From NCBI GenBank assembly GCA_035457865.1, contig DATIAR010000059.1, forward strand, positions 8,922-72,921: a stretch of DNA of 64,000 nt. Reading direction: 5' to 3'. This DNA comes from UBA8516 sp035457865 (GTDB lineage: Archaea; Thermoproteota; Nitrososphaeria; Nitrososphaerales; Nitrosopumilaceae). The translations under genes were made by a program, and so were the position numbers. The stretch's first letter is position 1. Every line of letters starts with the position of its first letter. The notes below the pieces were generated by a model. It had not been told where the DNA came from. It was given only the letters and a program-made list of their open reading frames with translations, and ran no database searches. Of this stretch, positions 17,883 to 26,848 are shown in pieces.

Positions 17883-17891
17883 TATATTAAA
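17883..17891 (-). promoter_or_regulatory. TATA-like box of citrate synthase gene
   Basis: Minus-strand TTTAATATA centred about 25 bases before the citrate synthase start codon, consistent with a leaderless archaeal promoter. Confidence 0.4.
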
Positions 17892-17948
17892 GTCATACGA
17901 AAAAATTGTCTAGACTCAGGTCAAAAATTAATTTAAAATTTAAGTAAT

Positions 17949-18239
17949 TTGTCTAATCTAACAACTTTGATCCATATAGGAGAATTTTTAGAATATCCAA
18001 AAATGATAGAATTAGAACGAGATTTTATCAAGCTTGTCGATGAGTTTGTAATTAATTCTACCGATGCAGACATTCTAAAAGAAATTGGAATACTTGACAT
18101 GGAAGCACGATTGTTGGGAATTTCATTTTATGATATGTATTGCGTTGTATTGCAGGATATAGCTGGCCACCAAAATCTTGTTTCACAATTCAAAATTTAT
18201 ATGCAGTCAAGAAAAACCGCTAAATCCTTTTTGGTTTAA
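17949..18239 (+). CDS. Small conserved protein, paralogue of the gene at 16493
   Basis: 96 residues starting with TTG. Its central segment (about residues 29-75) aligns with the small protein on the other side of citrate synthase: VDEFV...DMEARLLGISFYDMYCVVL against VDELV...DSEAQKRGITFYEMVFLVL. It starts divergently from citrate synthase, 86 bases away. Helical, cytosolic, no recognised domain. Function unknown. Confidence 0.6.
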   Translation: MSNLTTLIHIGEFLEYPKMIELERDFIKLVDEFVINSTDADILKEIGILDMEARLLGISFYDMYCVVLQDIAGHQNLVSQFKIYMQSRKTAKSFLV

Positions 18240-18268
18240 ATGAGGGTGGTTATCCCATTGATTATTCG

Positions 18269-19249
18269 ATGGCACGAACAAAAATCATATGCGTATCACA
18301 TAAAGAAGATGCAGACGGTATAGGGGCAGCATCATTAATCAGACAAGCCTTTGGTGGAGAAACAAGACTTGTAGATTATCCTGGATTAATGAATGAGCTT
18401 GAGCAGTTAAAAAATAACGACTCATTAAAAACTCTCTACATATGCGATCTAGGTCTTAGTAAGACAAATCAGGATCAATTTATTGAATTGCTCACATCTC
18501 TTAGGAAAAAACATGTTTCAGTAACATACATTGATCATCACGACTTGGATGAAAAAATAAAAAAGAAAATACAAGCACTCAAAGTTAAACTAATTCATAA
18601 TATCAACGAATGTACTACTGTTCAGGTTTATAACGCATTCAAATCAAAACTAACCGATCATAGTGCATTTCTCGCTGCGTGCTCAGCTGTTACAGATTAT
18701 ATGGAAGACAGACCGTTGGGCTCTAAACTTTTACAGAAATTTGATAGACAGTTTGTTTTACTTGAAGCAACAGTTCTTACTTTTACAATAGTTAGCCATC
18801 AAAAAGACAATGAGTATCTTCTATACCTTGTTGATGAGTTAAGTGAATCAAAATATCCGCATGATATTCCAAATTCTTTTGAATATGCTAGAATACAAGC
18901 AGAAAAAATTTCTGGGGTAATTCAGAAAGTAAAGGACAACATGAAGATGATGAAAAACTTATCATACATGGAAGTAACTGACTCTGGGGCAAGCATGGTA
19001 GTAAATTTTGTTTTGGGCATGTCAGGAAAAGATGTTGGGGTTTCATACAAATTGAGAGAAGATCATGGCATATACGCTGTTTCAATTCGTGGCTCTCGAA
19101 ATTGTAAAATACATCTTGGGAAAATTGTTAATGCTCTTGCAACTGAACTTGGGGGTTCAGGTGGAGGACACGATAAAGCATGTGGAGCAGTAATTCCAAA
19201 AGATGAAATTTCAGTATTTCTTAAAAAATTTAATTCAAAACTAAATTAA
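18269..19249 (+). CDS. DHH/DHHA1-family phosphoesterase
   Basis: 326 residues. Metal-binding motifs of the DHH superfamily are seen in order: SHKEDADGIGAA near the N-terminus, YICDLG, and YIDHHD (the DHH signature), followed by a C-terminal DHHA1 RNA/DNA-binding domain with GGSGGGHDKACGA. Relatives include RecJ-type exonucleases, nanoRNases and cyclic-dinucleotide phosphodiesterases; archaeal members can partner the replisome. The substrate of this one cannot be fixed. Starts 29 bases after the small protein at 17949, possibly co-transcribed. Confidence 0.85.
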   Translation: MARTKIICVSHKEDADGIGAASLIRQAFGGETRLVDYPGLMNELEQLKNNDSLKTLYICDLGLSKTNQDQFIELLTSLRKKHVSVTYIDHHDLDEKIKKKIQALKVKLIHNINECTTVQVYNAFKSKLTDHSAFLAACSAVTDYMEDRPLGSKLLQKFDRQFVLLEATVLTFTIVSHQKDNEYLLYLVDELSESKYPHDIPNSFEYARIQAEKISGVIQKVKDNMKMMKNLSYMEVTDSGASMVVNFVLGMSGKDVGVSYKLREDHGIYAVSIRGSRNCKIHLGKIVNALATELGGSGGGHDKACGAVIPKDEISVFLKKFNSKLN

Positions 19250-19438
19250 CAATTGGTATTATGTCGTCAAACGGATCAACCCATATGAATCTTCAATGTC
19301 AAAATAATGTTAGAGGTTTAATAATAACTCAGCAAAGGCCAAAACATAAAATGATTGATAGAAAAGACTTGGGGTCCATTTAAAGTAAAAAAGTAACTGA
19401 ATTCTGGATTATCTGATCTTTCAGCTAAACAATAGAAA

Positions 19439-19444
19439 TTTAAA
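19439..19444 (+). promoter_or_regulatory. TATA-like box of endonuclease IV gene
   Basis: TTTAAA centred about 28 bases before the ATG at 19469; supports that start and a leaderless transcript. Confidence 0.4.
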
Positions 19445-19468
19445 CCATGTCCAAACAAATTATCGTCT

Positions 19469-20314
19469 ATGCAAGTTGGTATGCACGTTTCTATTGCAAG
19501 TGGTCTTGACAGCTCTATAGATAATGCTGTTGCAATGGGGTGTACCGCATTTCAGATTTTCACAAGAAACCCACGTGGTTGGACATCAAAACCGCTATTA
19601 AAAAAAGATATTACAAATTTCAAAAAACGGCTACTCACAAGCAAAATTGATAGATTTGCAACTGCTGCCCATATGCCATATTTGCCAAACTTTTCCTCGC
19701 CTGAGGCAGTACCTTTTATGAGATCATTAAATTCGTTAATTGACGAGGCTAAAAGATGCAGTAAGCTTGGAATTCCATATCTTGTAGCTCATCTTGGCAG
19801 CCACAAAGGAATAGGTGAAGAAAAAGGAATACAGACAGTTGTCAATGCATTCACAAAAGCTGCTAAAGAAACACCGCCTGACGTTACTTTTCTTCTTGAA
19901 AATAATGTGGGATTTAAAAATAGTGTTGGTTCTGACTTTGAACAAATTGCCTCTATATTCTTTCACCTAAAACCCTTAGAGAGATTTGGAATATGTTTTG
20001 ATACTTGTCATGCATTTGCTGCAGGATATGACATGCGAACAGAAAAGACCGCTTCTTTAACACTCAAAAAATTTGATGAGTTAGTAGGAGTCAAACACAT
20101 TAAGTTAATCCATTTGAATGATTCAAAGGGACAACTTGGATGCAACATCGATAGGCATGAACATCTAGGACTGGGTCATATTGGCAAGGTAGGTCTTAGT
20201 AAAGTTATAAAATTTGCTAACACCAAAAAAATTCCTATTATCTTAGAAACACCGATAGATGAAAGACGTGATGATGCTGGAAACATGAAAAAAGTAAAAG
20301 AACTGGCTCATTAA
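19469..20314 (+). CDS. nfo: Endonuclease IV (AP endonuclease)
   Basis: 281 residues, full length. It cleaves DNA 5' to abasic sites in base excision repair using a trinuclear zinc centre. Signature stretches: ASGLDSSIDNAVAMGCTAFQIFTRNPRGW, VAHLGSHKGIG, LLENN, FGICFDTCHAFAAGYD, LIHLNDSKGQLGCNIDRHEHLGLGHIG, and the terminal ILETP. These contain the zinc ligands (His, Glu, Asp, His-x-His-Glu). Independent transcription unit with its own promoter. Confidence 0.95.
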   Translation: MQVGMHVSIASGLDSSIDNAVAMGCTAFQIFTRNPRGWTSKPLLKKDITNFKKRLLTSKIDRFATAAHMPYLPNFSSPEAVPFMRSLNSLIDEAKRCSKLGIPYLVAHLGSHKGIGEEKGIQTVVNAFTKAAKETPPDVTFLLENNVGFKNSVGSDFEQIASIFFHLKPLERFGICFDTCHAFAAGYDMRTEKTASLTLKKFDELVGVKHIKLIHLNDSKGQLGCNIDRHEHLGLGHIGKVGLSKVIKFANTKKIPIILETPIDERRDDAGNMKKVKELAH

Positions 20315-20348
20315 GTATTTTTATAAAAATGATAAGATAGACCAAAAT

Positions 20349-20804
20349 TTAAGTGATTTCAACTATCATATCTATTTCTACAGCAGAGTTTAGCGGAAGA
20401 CTTGGTACTCCTACTGCAATTCTAGTATGTTGACCTGCCTTTTCAAAAATTTCAAAAAGCAAATCTGATGCACCATTAATTACTTTGGGTTGTTCGGTAA
20501 ACTCTGGAGGAGAATTTACAAAACCAGACACACGAACAATTTTTGAGATTTTATCTAAATTTCCAAATTCGGATTTTAGTTGAGCAAGTGCATTTATTAT
20601 GCATAATCGCGCTGCTTTTTGTGCATCCTCTATTGATAAATCCTTTGTGACTTTACCTGAGTAAAGTACATTGCCATCACTCATTGGAATCTGGCCAGAG
20701 ACAAAAACAAGATTCCCCGTTCGCACTACTGGTATATACGAACCAGCTGGCTTTGGGGGACTAGGAAGTGTAATTCCATGTGCATATAGTTTTTCTTCAA
20801 TCAC
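20349..20804 (-). CDS. ridA: RidA/YjgF family imine deaminase
   Basis: 151 residues. The RidA (formerly L-PSP endoribonuclease) fold is shown by YIPVVRTGNLVFVSGQIPMSDGN, AARLCIINALAQL, VRVSGFVNS, and the C-terminal GVPSLPLNSAVEIDMIVE; the usual substrate Arg appears in HTRIAVGV. Family members hydrolyse reactive enamines and imines formed by PLP enzymes. It is nearer the longer YjgF-like subgroup (about 150 residues) than the 125-residue canonical form. Stands alone on the minus strand. Confidence 0.85.
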   Translation of the reverse strand: MIEEKLYAHGITLPSPPKPAGSYIPVVRTGNLVFVSGQIPMSDGNVLYSGKVTKDLSIEDAQKAARLCIINALAQLKSEFGNLDKISKIVRVSGFVNSPPEFTEQPKVINGASDLLFEIFEKAGQHTRIAVGVPSLPLNSAVEIDMIVEIT

Positions 20805-20908
20805 AAAAGTTGTTTTATTGCATGTCCTTTAACTCTATCTTAAAACTAGAGATGATTTTCATTTTTGGTAGACCATATTTTAATAGTTATGTTTAGAAAA
20901 TAATTCAA

Positions 20909-21193
20909 ATGCAACAAGAAGAAACAAATGATTTGTTGAATGCATTAGTACACCTAAATGATAAATCTCCATTACAATTTGAGCCATCTGAAAGGACAGG
21001 GTATGTAGATCCTCTTAGATACAAATCGTTTGAGTTGCTTGAATATCTGTCTGAAATAAAATTAGGGCTTGAAGTTATTAAAGAAAATTCAAAAGGACGC
21101 GTAGATAAAATAATTAAAGAACAGTTTACAAGAATTGATAAAGCCATCTCAAGTATTACTGATAAACTACTAGAATCAGGCTCTTCTGATTAA
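20909..21193 (+). CDS. Hypothetical helical protein (94 aa)
   Basis: 94 residues, acidic and helical, with a likely coiled-coil in the second half (IKLGLEVIKENSKGRVDKIIKEQFTRIDKAISSITDKLL). No known domain. It lies 53 bases upstream of another short helical protein and may be in one transcript with it. Function unknown. Confidence 0.6.
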   Translation: MQQEETNDLLNALVHLNDKSPLQFEPSERTGYVDPLRYKSFELLEYLSEIKLGLEVIKENSKGRVDKIIKEQFTRIDKAISSITDKLLESGSSD

Positions 21194-21245
21194 ATTCTTA
21201 AAACCCTTAGATTATCTTCATATATTCACACAGAAAATTATCTGT

Positions 21246-21488
21246 ATGTCAAAATCCGAATCAAAAGGACAGAAGGTACAAAAAGAATTAGACATCGTAT
21301 TGTCCCGACTTAATGCTCTGGAAGCATCTACAACAGATAATGCTCAAAAAGCAATTATTGGTGTTTTACGTGTACTTGCTGAAACTCAGATTCATTCTTT
21401 AAATGAACTTGAACACATCAAAAAAGGAATGGATCTACTCATGATGCAGATCTTTAAAGTAGAAAACAAAGTAGATTCATCGCTTTAA
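21246..21488 (+). CDS. Hypothetical coiled-coil protein (80 aa)
   Basis: 80 residues, mostly helical with heptad-like spacing (KVQKELDIVLSRLNALEAS, then ETQIHSLNELEHIKKGMDLLMMQIFKVENKV). Soluble, no recognised family. Follows the 94-residue helical protein on the same strand; an interacting pair is possible but not shown. Confidence 0.6.
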   Translation: MSKSESKGQKVQKELDIVLSRLNALEASTTDNAQKAIIGVLRVLAETQIHSLNELEHIKKGMDLLMMQIFKVENKVDSSL

Positions 21489-21649
21489 AACAGTATTGCC
21501 AAGATCACATGTGTACATTTCATCAGGTAGCATTTTTCATTTTCTTCTGATTTTTCATATCTTTACTCTATAACATGAACATTGAAGGATAATTTAGTGA
21601 TATGACATGAATAAAAGATTAAATTCAGGACTCCGTTGCTTTGAAACAA

Positions 21650-21898
21650 ATGAAAGACCCTCATAATTATAGAGCTGTAGGTTGGTCTATGGTCGCAGTA
21701 GCTGGATCCCTTGCTGCTATTGGCCTGCTTCTTTTAGCATTACACGACGATCCGTTCTTTTCAGATAACATAATGAATGAAAAAATAAAACAATTTGAAG
21801 AGATGAAACAGCAGTCAGCTGAAATAGTAAATAGTACTGGTGAAAAAATGGTCGAACCAAAACCAGGAATGGCAATCTTATTTATCTATCTAAAGTAA
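21650..21898 (+). CDS. Single-pass membrane protein (about 82 aa)
   Basis: 82 residues from the ATG at 21650 (TTG at 21641 would add three). One transmembrane helix, AVGWSMVAVAGSLAAIGLLLLAL, sits close to the N-terminus and is followed by a charged tail (EKIKQFEEMKQQ). No domain recognised. Its 3' end overlaps the small zinc-site gene on the other strand by nine bases. Confidence 0.5.
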   Translation: MKDPHNYRAVGWSMVAVAGSLAAIGLLLLALHDDPFFSDNIMNEKIKQFEEMKQQSAEIVNSTGEKMVEPKPGMAILFIYLK

Positions 21899-22042
21899 AT
21901 CTTCATCGATTTCCTCTATGGTGTCAAGGTATTGTTTGCAGGCGCAATTTGGAATTAGACATTTTCCAGCTTTAACAAGTGATGGGCTGTTACTTGTAGT
22001 CGCATGTGCTTGGTCAGTGTGATGGCATCTCCTGCAATTCAT
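21890..22042 (-). CDS. Small zinc-site protein (50 aa)
   Basis: 50 residues: MNCRRCHHTDQAHA at the start (C3-x2-C6-H-H), then AGKCLIPNCACKQY with C28, C33 and C35. This four-to-five cysteine layout suggests a small treble-clef or zinc-ribbon fold. Start is ATG; the frame is fully open. Similar mini zinc proteins recur in this window (24930, 53301, 63513). Function unknown. Confidence 0.6.
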   Translation of the reverse strand: MNCRRCHHTDQAHATTSNSPSLVKAGKCLIPNCACKQYLDTIEEIDEDLL

Positions 22043-22141
22043 ATTTGAAAGAAAATCTTACTTTTATTTAACAATTGAACTTCAGGCAGATTTATCGAAT
22101 AATCTTAGAATTGAATTACATACAAATAGACAGCTAACACT

Positions 22142-24181
22142 TTGAATATAGTGCAAGCTAATAATCTAATTAAAGAGACGAGTCCATATCTATTACAACA
22201 TGCATATAATCCAGTTAAATGGTATGCGTGGGGAGAAGAAGCACTAAAAAAAGCAAAGGATGAGAACAAACCTATTTTTCTAAGCATAGGTTACAGCGCA
22301 TGTCATTGGTGTCACGTAATGGCTCATGAATCTTTTGAAAATGAAGACATTGCACAGATAATGAATGAGAATTTTGTCAATATCAAAGTAGACAGAGAAG
22401 AAAGACCAGACATTGATGATATTTATCAAAAAGTTTGTCAACTAGTTACTGGTAGTGGTGGATGGCCACTTAGTGTATTTCTTACCCCTGATCAAAAACC
22501 ATTCTATGTAGGAACGTATTTTCCAGTTCTTGACAGCTACGGTAAACCAGGGTTTGGTAGTTTGCTGCATCAGATTGCACAAGCATACAAGGAAAAACCA
22601 TCTGATGTTGAAGCTGCAGCAAATAATTTCATGAACGTTTTACAAAAAACAGAATCAAATATAACTAAATCAAAGATTGATAAATTAATCCTAGACGAAG
22701 CAGCTATCAATTTACTTCAGATGGGTGATCTAATAAATGGAGGATTTGGTAATGCACCAAAGTTTCCAAATGCGGCTAATTTGTCATATATGTTAAGATA
22801 TTCAAAACTTTCTGGCATTTCAAAATTCCAAGAATTTGTTTTCAAAACTCTTACAAAAATGGCTAATGGTGGAATATATGATCAAATTGGAGGTGGGTTT
22901 CATAGATATTCTACAGATTCAAGATGGCTTGTACCACATTTTGAAAAGATGCTGTATGATAATGCCTTATTGCCGGTGGTATATGCAGAAGCATACCAAA
23001 TTACAAAAGATCCAAAATATCTTGCGGTTGTAAATCAAACACTTCACTATATATTGCGTGAAATGACCTCACCTGAAGGCGGATTCTACTCTGCACAGGA
23101 TGCTGACTCAGAAGGTGAAGAAGGAAAGTATTATGTTTGGAAAAAAAATCAAATCCAGAAAATCATAGGAGAGGATGCAGATGTATTTTGCCTTTATTAT
23201 GATGTTACTGATGGTGGAAATTTTGAAGGGTATAATATACTAAACAACAACATTAGAACATCAACAATCGCATTTCAATTTGGGAAAACAGAAAATGTTG
23301 TAAACGACATAATAAAACATTCTTCAGAAAAACTTTTTGCGGAACGTTTAAAACGAATTGCGCCAGGAAAAGATGAAAAAATTCTTACTAGCTGGAATGG
23401 TTTGATGGTATCTGCATTTGTAAAAGGATACAGAATAAGCGGACAGGAATCATTTCTACATGCAGCTAAAAATTGTATAAAATTCATCGAAGAAAAATTA
23501 ACAACAAATGGTAATCTTTTACGAACATACAAGGATGGCCAAGCAAAACTAAAGGCTTACCTTGATGATTATGCATATTTTGTAAATGCACTTTTAGATG
23601 TTTTTGAGGTAGATCCATCAGCAAAGTACATTCAACTTGCCTTAAAACATGCAAATTATTTAATAGAACATTTTTGGGATCCAAAAGAAAATAATTTCTT
23701 TTTTACTTCGGACGATCACGAAAAATTAATCATTCGCACAAAAAACATCTATGATCTTTCATTGCCATCAGGCAACTCAATTGCTGCACACGCATTTTTG
23801 AAATTATATCATTTCACGCAAGACAAAAAATTTCTTGATATTTCCATAAAGATTATGGAATCACTGTCTGTGATGGCTGCAGAAAACCCATTTGGTTTTG
23901 GTCAGCTTCTCAATACGATATATCTTTACATACAAAAACCAATCGAAATCACATTATTAAACACCAACAATGGCGAAATCTATGATGGCTTGACTAAGAA
24001 ATTCATTCCTGAATCAATATTAGTAATCATTTCAAAAGAAGAATATCTTAATGAGCTAAAAAAATATCACTATTTTTCTGGAAAAGAATTTGATAAAAAT
24101 AAAACAACTGTGTATATCTGCAAAGACTTTACATGTTCTTTACCATTACATTCGATGTCTGAAATAGAAAAATTACTTTAA
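22142..24181 (+). CDS. DUF255/YyaL-type protein (thioredoxin fold plus glycosidase-like barrel)
   Basis: 679 residues beginning at TTG. The N-terminus is diagnostic: NLIKETSPYLLQHAYNPVKWYAWGEEAL, then CHWCHVMAHESFENEDIA (a CxxC thioredoxin-like site), VKVDREERPDID and GSGGWPLSVFLTPDQKPF. The rest is an (alpha/alpha)6-like barrel (DQIGGGFHRYSTDSRWLVPHFEKMLYDNA, SWNGLMVSAF). This is the family of human SPATA20 and bacterial YyaL, whose biochemical role is still unsettled. Cytosolic. A four-base overlap with the convergent next gene marks its end. Confidence 0.92.
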   Translation: MNIVQANNLIKETSPYLLQHAYNPVKWYAWGEEALKKAKDENKPIFLSIGYSACHWCHVMAHESFENEDIAQIMNENFVNIKVDREERPDIDDIYQKVCQLVTGSGGWPLSVFLTPDQKPFYVGTYFPVLDSYGKPGFGSLLHQIAQAYKEKPSDVEAAANNFMNVLQKTESNITKSKIDKLILDEAAINLLQMGDLINGGFGNAPKFPNAANLSYMLRYSKLSGISKFQEFVFKTLTKMANGGIYDQIGGGFHRYSTDSRWLVPHFEKMLYDNALLPVVYAEAYQITKDPKYLAVVNQTLHYILREMTSPEGGFYSAQDADSEGEEGKYYVWKKNQIQKIIGEDADVFCLYYDVTDGGNFEGYNILNNNIRTSTIAFQFGKTENVVNDIIKHSSEKLFAERLKRIAPGKDEKILTSWNGLMVSAFVKGYRISGQESFLHAAKNCIKFIEEKLTTNGNLLRTYKDGQAKLKAYLDDYAYFVNALLDVFEVDPSAKYIQLALKHANYLIEHFWDPKENNFFFTSDDHEKLIIRTKNIYDLSLPSGNSIAAHAFLKLYHFTQDKKFLDISIKIMESLSVMAAENPFGFGQLLNTIYLYIQKPIEITLLNTNNGEIYDGLTKKFIPESILVIISKEEYLNELKKYHYFSGKEFDKNKTTVYICKDFTCSLPLHSMSEIEKLL

Positions 24182-24501
24182 ATAATTTTTTTAATATTAA
24201 TTTCTAATTTTTCTCCAACTCTAGGGCCGCCCATTCTTTCATATCTCCGCCTTGGCATGGTTATAGTTATTGCAGTCTGGGCATAACTTTTGACTGTAAT
24301 AGTTGGTTGTGATTGCATGATTGCCTCAATTAAAGGAAGTACTTGTTCTTTTAGTTCAGGATCTAACTTTTTGTTTATTGCATCAAACATTAATTGCTTT
24401 TGAGATATTGGCTCAAGCTGTACATCTTCAACAAGTGAAATCTGTACTGTTTGACCATTGTCAACTAGTTGTTGTATTTTGTATTGAACTATTTCCGACA
24501 T
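24178..24501 (-). CDS. Hypothetical protein (107 aa)
   Basis: 107 residues; mixed strand and helix with a basic patch near the C-terminus (TITMPRRRYERMGGPRVGEKLEINIKKI). No recognised domain. Ends within the 3' end of the DUF255 gene. A thaumarchaeal-specific protein is likely but not verified. Confidence 0.6.
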   Translation of the reverse strand: MSEIVQYKIQQLVDNGQTVQISLVEDVQLEPISQKQLMFDAINKKLDPELKEQVLPLIEAIMQSQPTITVKSYAQTAITITMPRRRYERMGGPRVGEKLEINIKKII

Positions 24502-24540
24502 TATTTTTCATTAAAATAGTCAGAATTTATCTCTAGCGTA

Positions 24541-24825
24541 TTATGATTTGGTAGCAAGTATCGCTTTTCTTATGTCTGCAGCTCTGTGCTTTACTATCTC
24601 GTTAAATTCCTGCGTGTCTTCTAGACTAGGGTTCTGTCGTTGATTTTTGTATGTTTGTAAAAACCCTGAATAAACGCAGCCTATGATGATTCCAAGTGTT
24701 GCTGCAGTAATGTCTTTTGTCTCATCTGCATATATCTGGGCAATTTGTTTATACGAAGACGCTTCACTTATGTAATAATTGATGAGATTTTCAATAAAAT
24801 CAATGATTGAAGGATGAAGTGCCAA
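24541..24825 (-). CDS. Hypothetical protein (94 aa)
   Basis: 94 residues, helical, with a moderately hydrophobic middle (TAATLGIIIGCVYSGFLQTYKN) that could pack against a membrane. No recognised domain. Lies 39 bases upstream of the 107-residue protein on the same strand, so the two may form a unit. Confidence 0.6.
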   Translation of the reverse strand: MALHPSIIDFIENLINYYISEASSYKQIAQIYADETKDITAATLGIIIGCVYSGFLQTYKNQRQNPSLEDTQEFNEIVKHRAADIRKAILATKS

Positions 24826-24929
24826 TGAGATACGGTTTGGTGATTATTCCTTATAATAGTTGATTTTAGAGAATTTGATAACATAATGTTGACCCAGTTT
24901 CTTTTTAGATAGATCGCAAACTTCGTGTC

Positions 24930-25052
24930 ATGCCAGTAGAAATAATTCGAATCAATAAGTCATGCCCAGAATGTAAAAATTCTACCATCTTTAACACGGG
25001 GAAAGACTATTTTTGTGGCAAATGTCTTGTCACGCTGCCAAAATTGTCTTAA
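24930..25052 (+). CDS. Zinc-ribbon mini-protein (40 aa)
   Basis: 40 residues starting with ATG. Two CxxC knuckles, CPEC (12-15) and CGKC (29-32), separated by 13 residues make a minimal zinc ribbon (IRINKSCPECKNSTIF, GKDYFCGKCLV), resembling the zinc ribbon of transcription factor TFB without its core domain. Function unknown; possible RNA- or protein-binding adaptor. Confidence 0.6.
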   Translation: MPVEIIRINKSCPECKNSTIFNTGKDYFCGKCLVTLPKLS

Positions 25053-25084
25053 AATTATTAACTGGTAGATTTGGCATGTAACTT

Positions 25085-25540
25085 ATGCAGTGGAAACTAG
25101 AACGTGAAGAAAGTTACTTCAAAATATATGATGAAAATAAACACACAGCTGGATATTTTGATCCTGAATACGGGGATATCTATCCTGAGCATAAAATAAA
25201 TGAAATAATCGAAGAGATGCATCAAAAACATGAAACAATCCCAGGTGGGTATCTCATGGTGCCTATGATAAAATTTGAAGTGTTTAATGATCAAGAAGTT
25301 GGATTAGATTATTTACAGAGACATATTGATGATATAAAAGAACGCGTAGCAAAATGGAAGGACTTTATTTTAAATCAAAAAAATTCTGATCATAAAATTC
25401 AAGTCTCACACACAGATGCATACATGTTAAGTATTACATTTCCTATTCATTTTGTTGCTCCAGTATCGTTAGAGAAAAAACTTTTGCTTGCTGAACTTGA
25501 AATAACTTTGAATTCCTTACACGAAAAGGGATTGTTGTAA
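25085..25540 (+). CDS. Hypothetical protein (151 aa)
   Basis: 151 residues, acidic and rich in His, Glu and Tyr; segments such as HTAGYFDPEYGDIYPEHKINEIIEEMHQKHE and HIDDIKERVAKWKDFI. No signal peptide or membrane segment. Follows the zinc-ribbon mini-protein by 32 bases. Its 3' end overlaps the opposite-strand secreted protein. Function unknown. Confidence 0.6.
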   Translation: MQWKLEREESYFKIYDENKHTAGYFDPEYGDIYPEHKINEIIEEMHQKHETIPGGYLMVPMIKFEVFNDQEVGLDYLQRHIDDIKERVAKWKDFILNQKNSDHKIQVSHTDAYMLSITFPIHFVAPVSLEKKLLLAELEITLNSLHEKGLL

Positions 25541-26263
25541 AGATTTTGGTCTTTTTGTTAATATGACATAAGATATGACAGATAATGACAGAATTATTCC
25601 AGAACCAAGTGGGAACTCTGGAACTGCTGTATATTCTTCTGATTCTACCATTAAAGAGTAGTCTACTGCTTTCTGTGATTGGGATTTATCATCTATTAAT
25701 ACAATAAATGGCGTAATTCCACCTGCTTTGAGATATTCAGGTTCTGTACGTGATTTAGTTGTTGCAACAACCTTTCCCTCCTTGTCATACAGAGTTGCAA
25801 TTATGACTATGGAATTTGCAGTTCTCTGATCATGATTTGTTACTGTGCCGCTTATAAAAAAATTATCAAGCATATCGCGTTTTACATTTGACGATAGTAT
25901 CTCAAGTGACTCTGTTTTATGTTCAGCTGGTTTGTATTCTACATTGAGGGAATATCGATGTATCTGAGGAATAATCTTGCTTGTAAATATCAAATCAAAG
26001 GGTCCTTTTTTTCCTGGCATTATGGTCTCTTGAATTGAATTGGTCATAGCGGTATCAAGAATTTTATCATTCATATCATAAAATGTGGCAGTAATAACTA
26101 TCTGGTTTAAGGGTACAAAAGAATTATTCTCGATTTCACCTACTACGTGTAACATGCCTTCTTCATTGACATACTGTTGGTCATTTATTATGTAAACCTG
26201 AGCCCATGCGCTAGAAAATAAAAGCGATAAGGAAACAATACTTACAACTATGAATTTCATCAA
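25517..26263 (-). CDS. Secreted tandem FxLYD-like protein with PEF-type C-terminal signal
   Basis: 248 residues. Signal peptide (1-21, ending SSAWA) then two beta-sandwich repeats of the FxLYD type: VVGEIENNSFVPLNQIVITATFYDMNDKIL and ISGTVTNHDQRTANSIVIIATLYDKEGKVV. The C-terminus has PEFPLG, a hydrophobic helix (SGIILSLSVISYVIL) and a basic tail TKRPKS, the three-part pattern of archaeal PEF-CTERM proteins that are processed by archaeosortase-like enzymes. Probably a surface-displayed protein. Confidence 0.75.
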   Translation of the reverse strand: MMKFIVVSIVSLSLLFSSAWAQVYIINDQQYVNEEGMLHVVGEIENNSFVPLNQIVITATFYDMNDKILDTAMTNSIQETIMPGKKGPFDLIFTSKIIPQIHRYSLNVEYKPAEHKTESLEILSSNVKRDMLDNFFISGTVTNHDQRTANSIVIIATLYDKEGKVVATTKSRTEPEYLKAGGITPFIVLIDDKSQSQKAVDYSLMVESEEYTAVPEFPLGSGIILSLSVISYVILTKRPKSLQQSLFV

Positions 26264-26296
26264 ACAATTTGATTTTATGATTCCTGATTAAATAAC

Positions 26297-26806
26297 TTAT
26301 GGTGTGTAACCTTTTTTTGCCAAATTAAAGGAGGCTAATGCACTGGTTTCAAATTCAAATGATTGTTGTAAAAGCTCATCCGATCTAATTTTTGTAGAGT
26401 TATCTCCTGTCTCTATCCATTTTTTTAAGAGTTTATCACTTTCAATCTGTGTTTGTGTTGAGCGCTTGAAGAGTTCCACAGATGAGGCAAAAGCCTGCGG
26501 TGGTGTCAATTCATCATACCTTTTAACTATTTTTTCTAGTTCCACAAGGTAATTTTCAGAAATTTCTAGAATCTCTTGTTTTGTCAACCCTCCCTCTTTC
26601 CAGATAGTTAATTTCGATTCATAATTGGAAATTTGTTTTTTAAGGTCTGACTGAATTTGTTCGAGATTATTTCCAAATCTTTGACCAGAAATCTTGGCTT
26701 GCTCCACATAGTAGCTGACTCCAATCACAAGTCCAATTATTACTGTGCCTATTACAATGGCAAAGTACAATCCTTTCTTACTTGGTTGAGCAGGTTTTTT
26801 CTTCAC
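26297..26806 (-). CDS. Membrane-anchored extracytoplasmic helical protein
   Basis: 169 residues. A Lys-rich cytosolic start (MKKKPAQPSKKG) is followed by one transmembrane helix (about 13-34) and an outside helical domain rich in charged residues (NNLEQIQSDLKKQISNYESKL, NYLVELEKIVKRYDELTPPQAFASSVELF). No recognised domain. Lies directly upstream of, and on the same strand as, the FxLYD-like surface protein, so an envelope role is likely. Confidence 0.65.
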   Translation of the reverse strand: MKKKPAQPSKKGLYFAIVIGTVIIGLVIGVSYYVEQAKISGQRFGNNLEQIQSDLKKQISNYESKLTIWKEGGLTKQEILEISENYLVELEKIVKRYDELTPPQAFASSVELFKRSTQTQIESDKLLKKWIETGDNSTKIRSDELLQQSFEFETSALASFNLAKKGYTP

Positions 26807-26848
26807 ATCAAGATTTTTTTTATATCAAAAATAAATCTATTCTAATAT

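Noticed and set aside
19261..19383. 40-residue plus-strand frame before endonuclease IV
   Set aside because: Low-complexity composition and no motif; may be chance.
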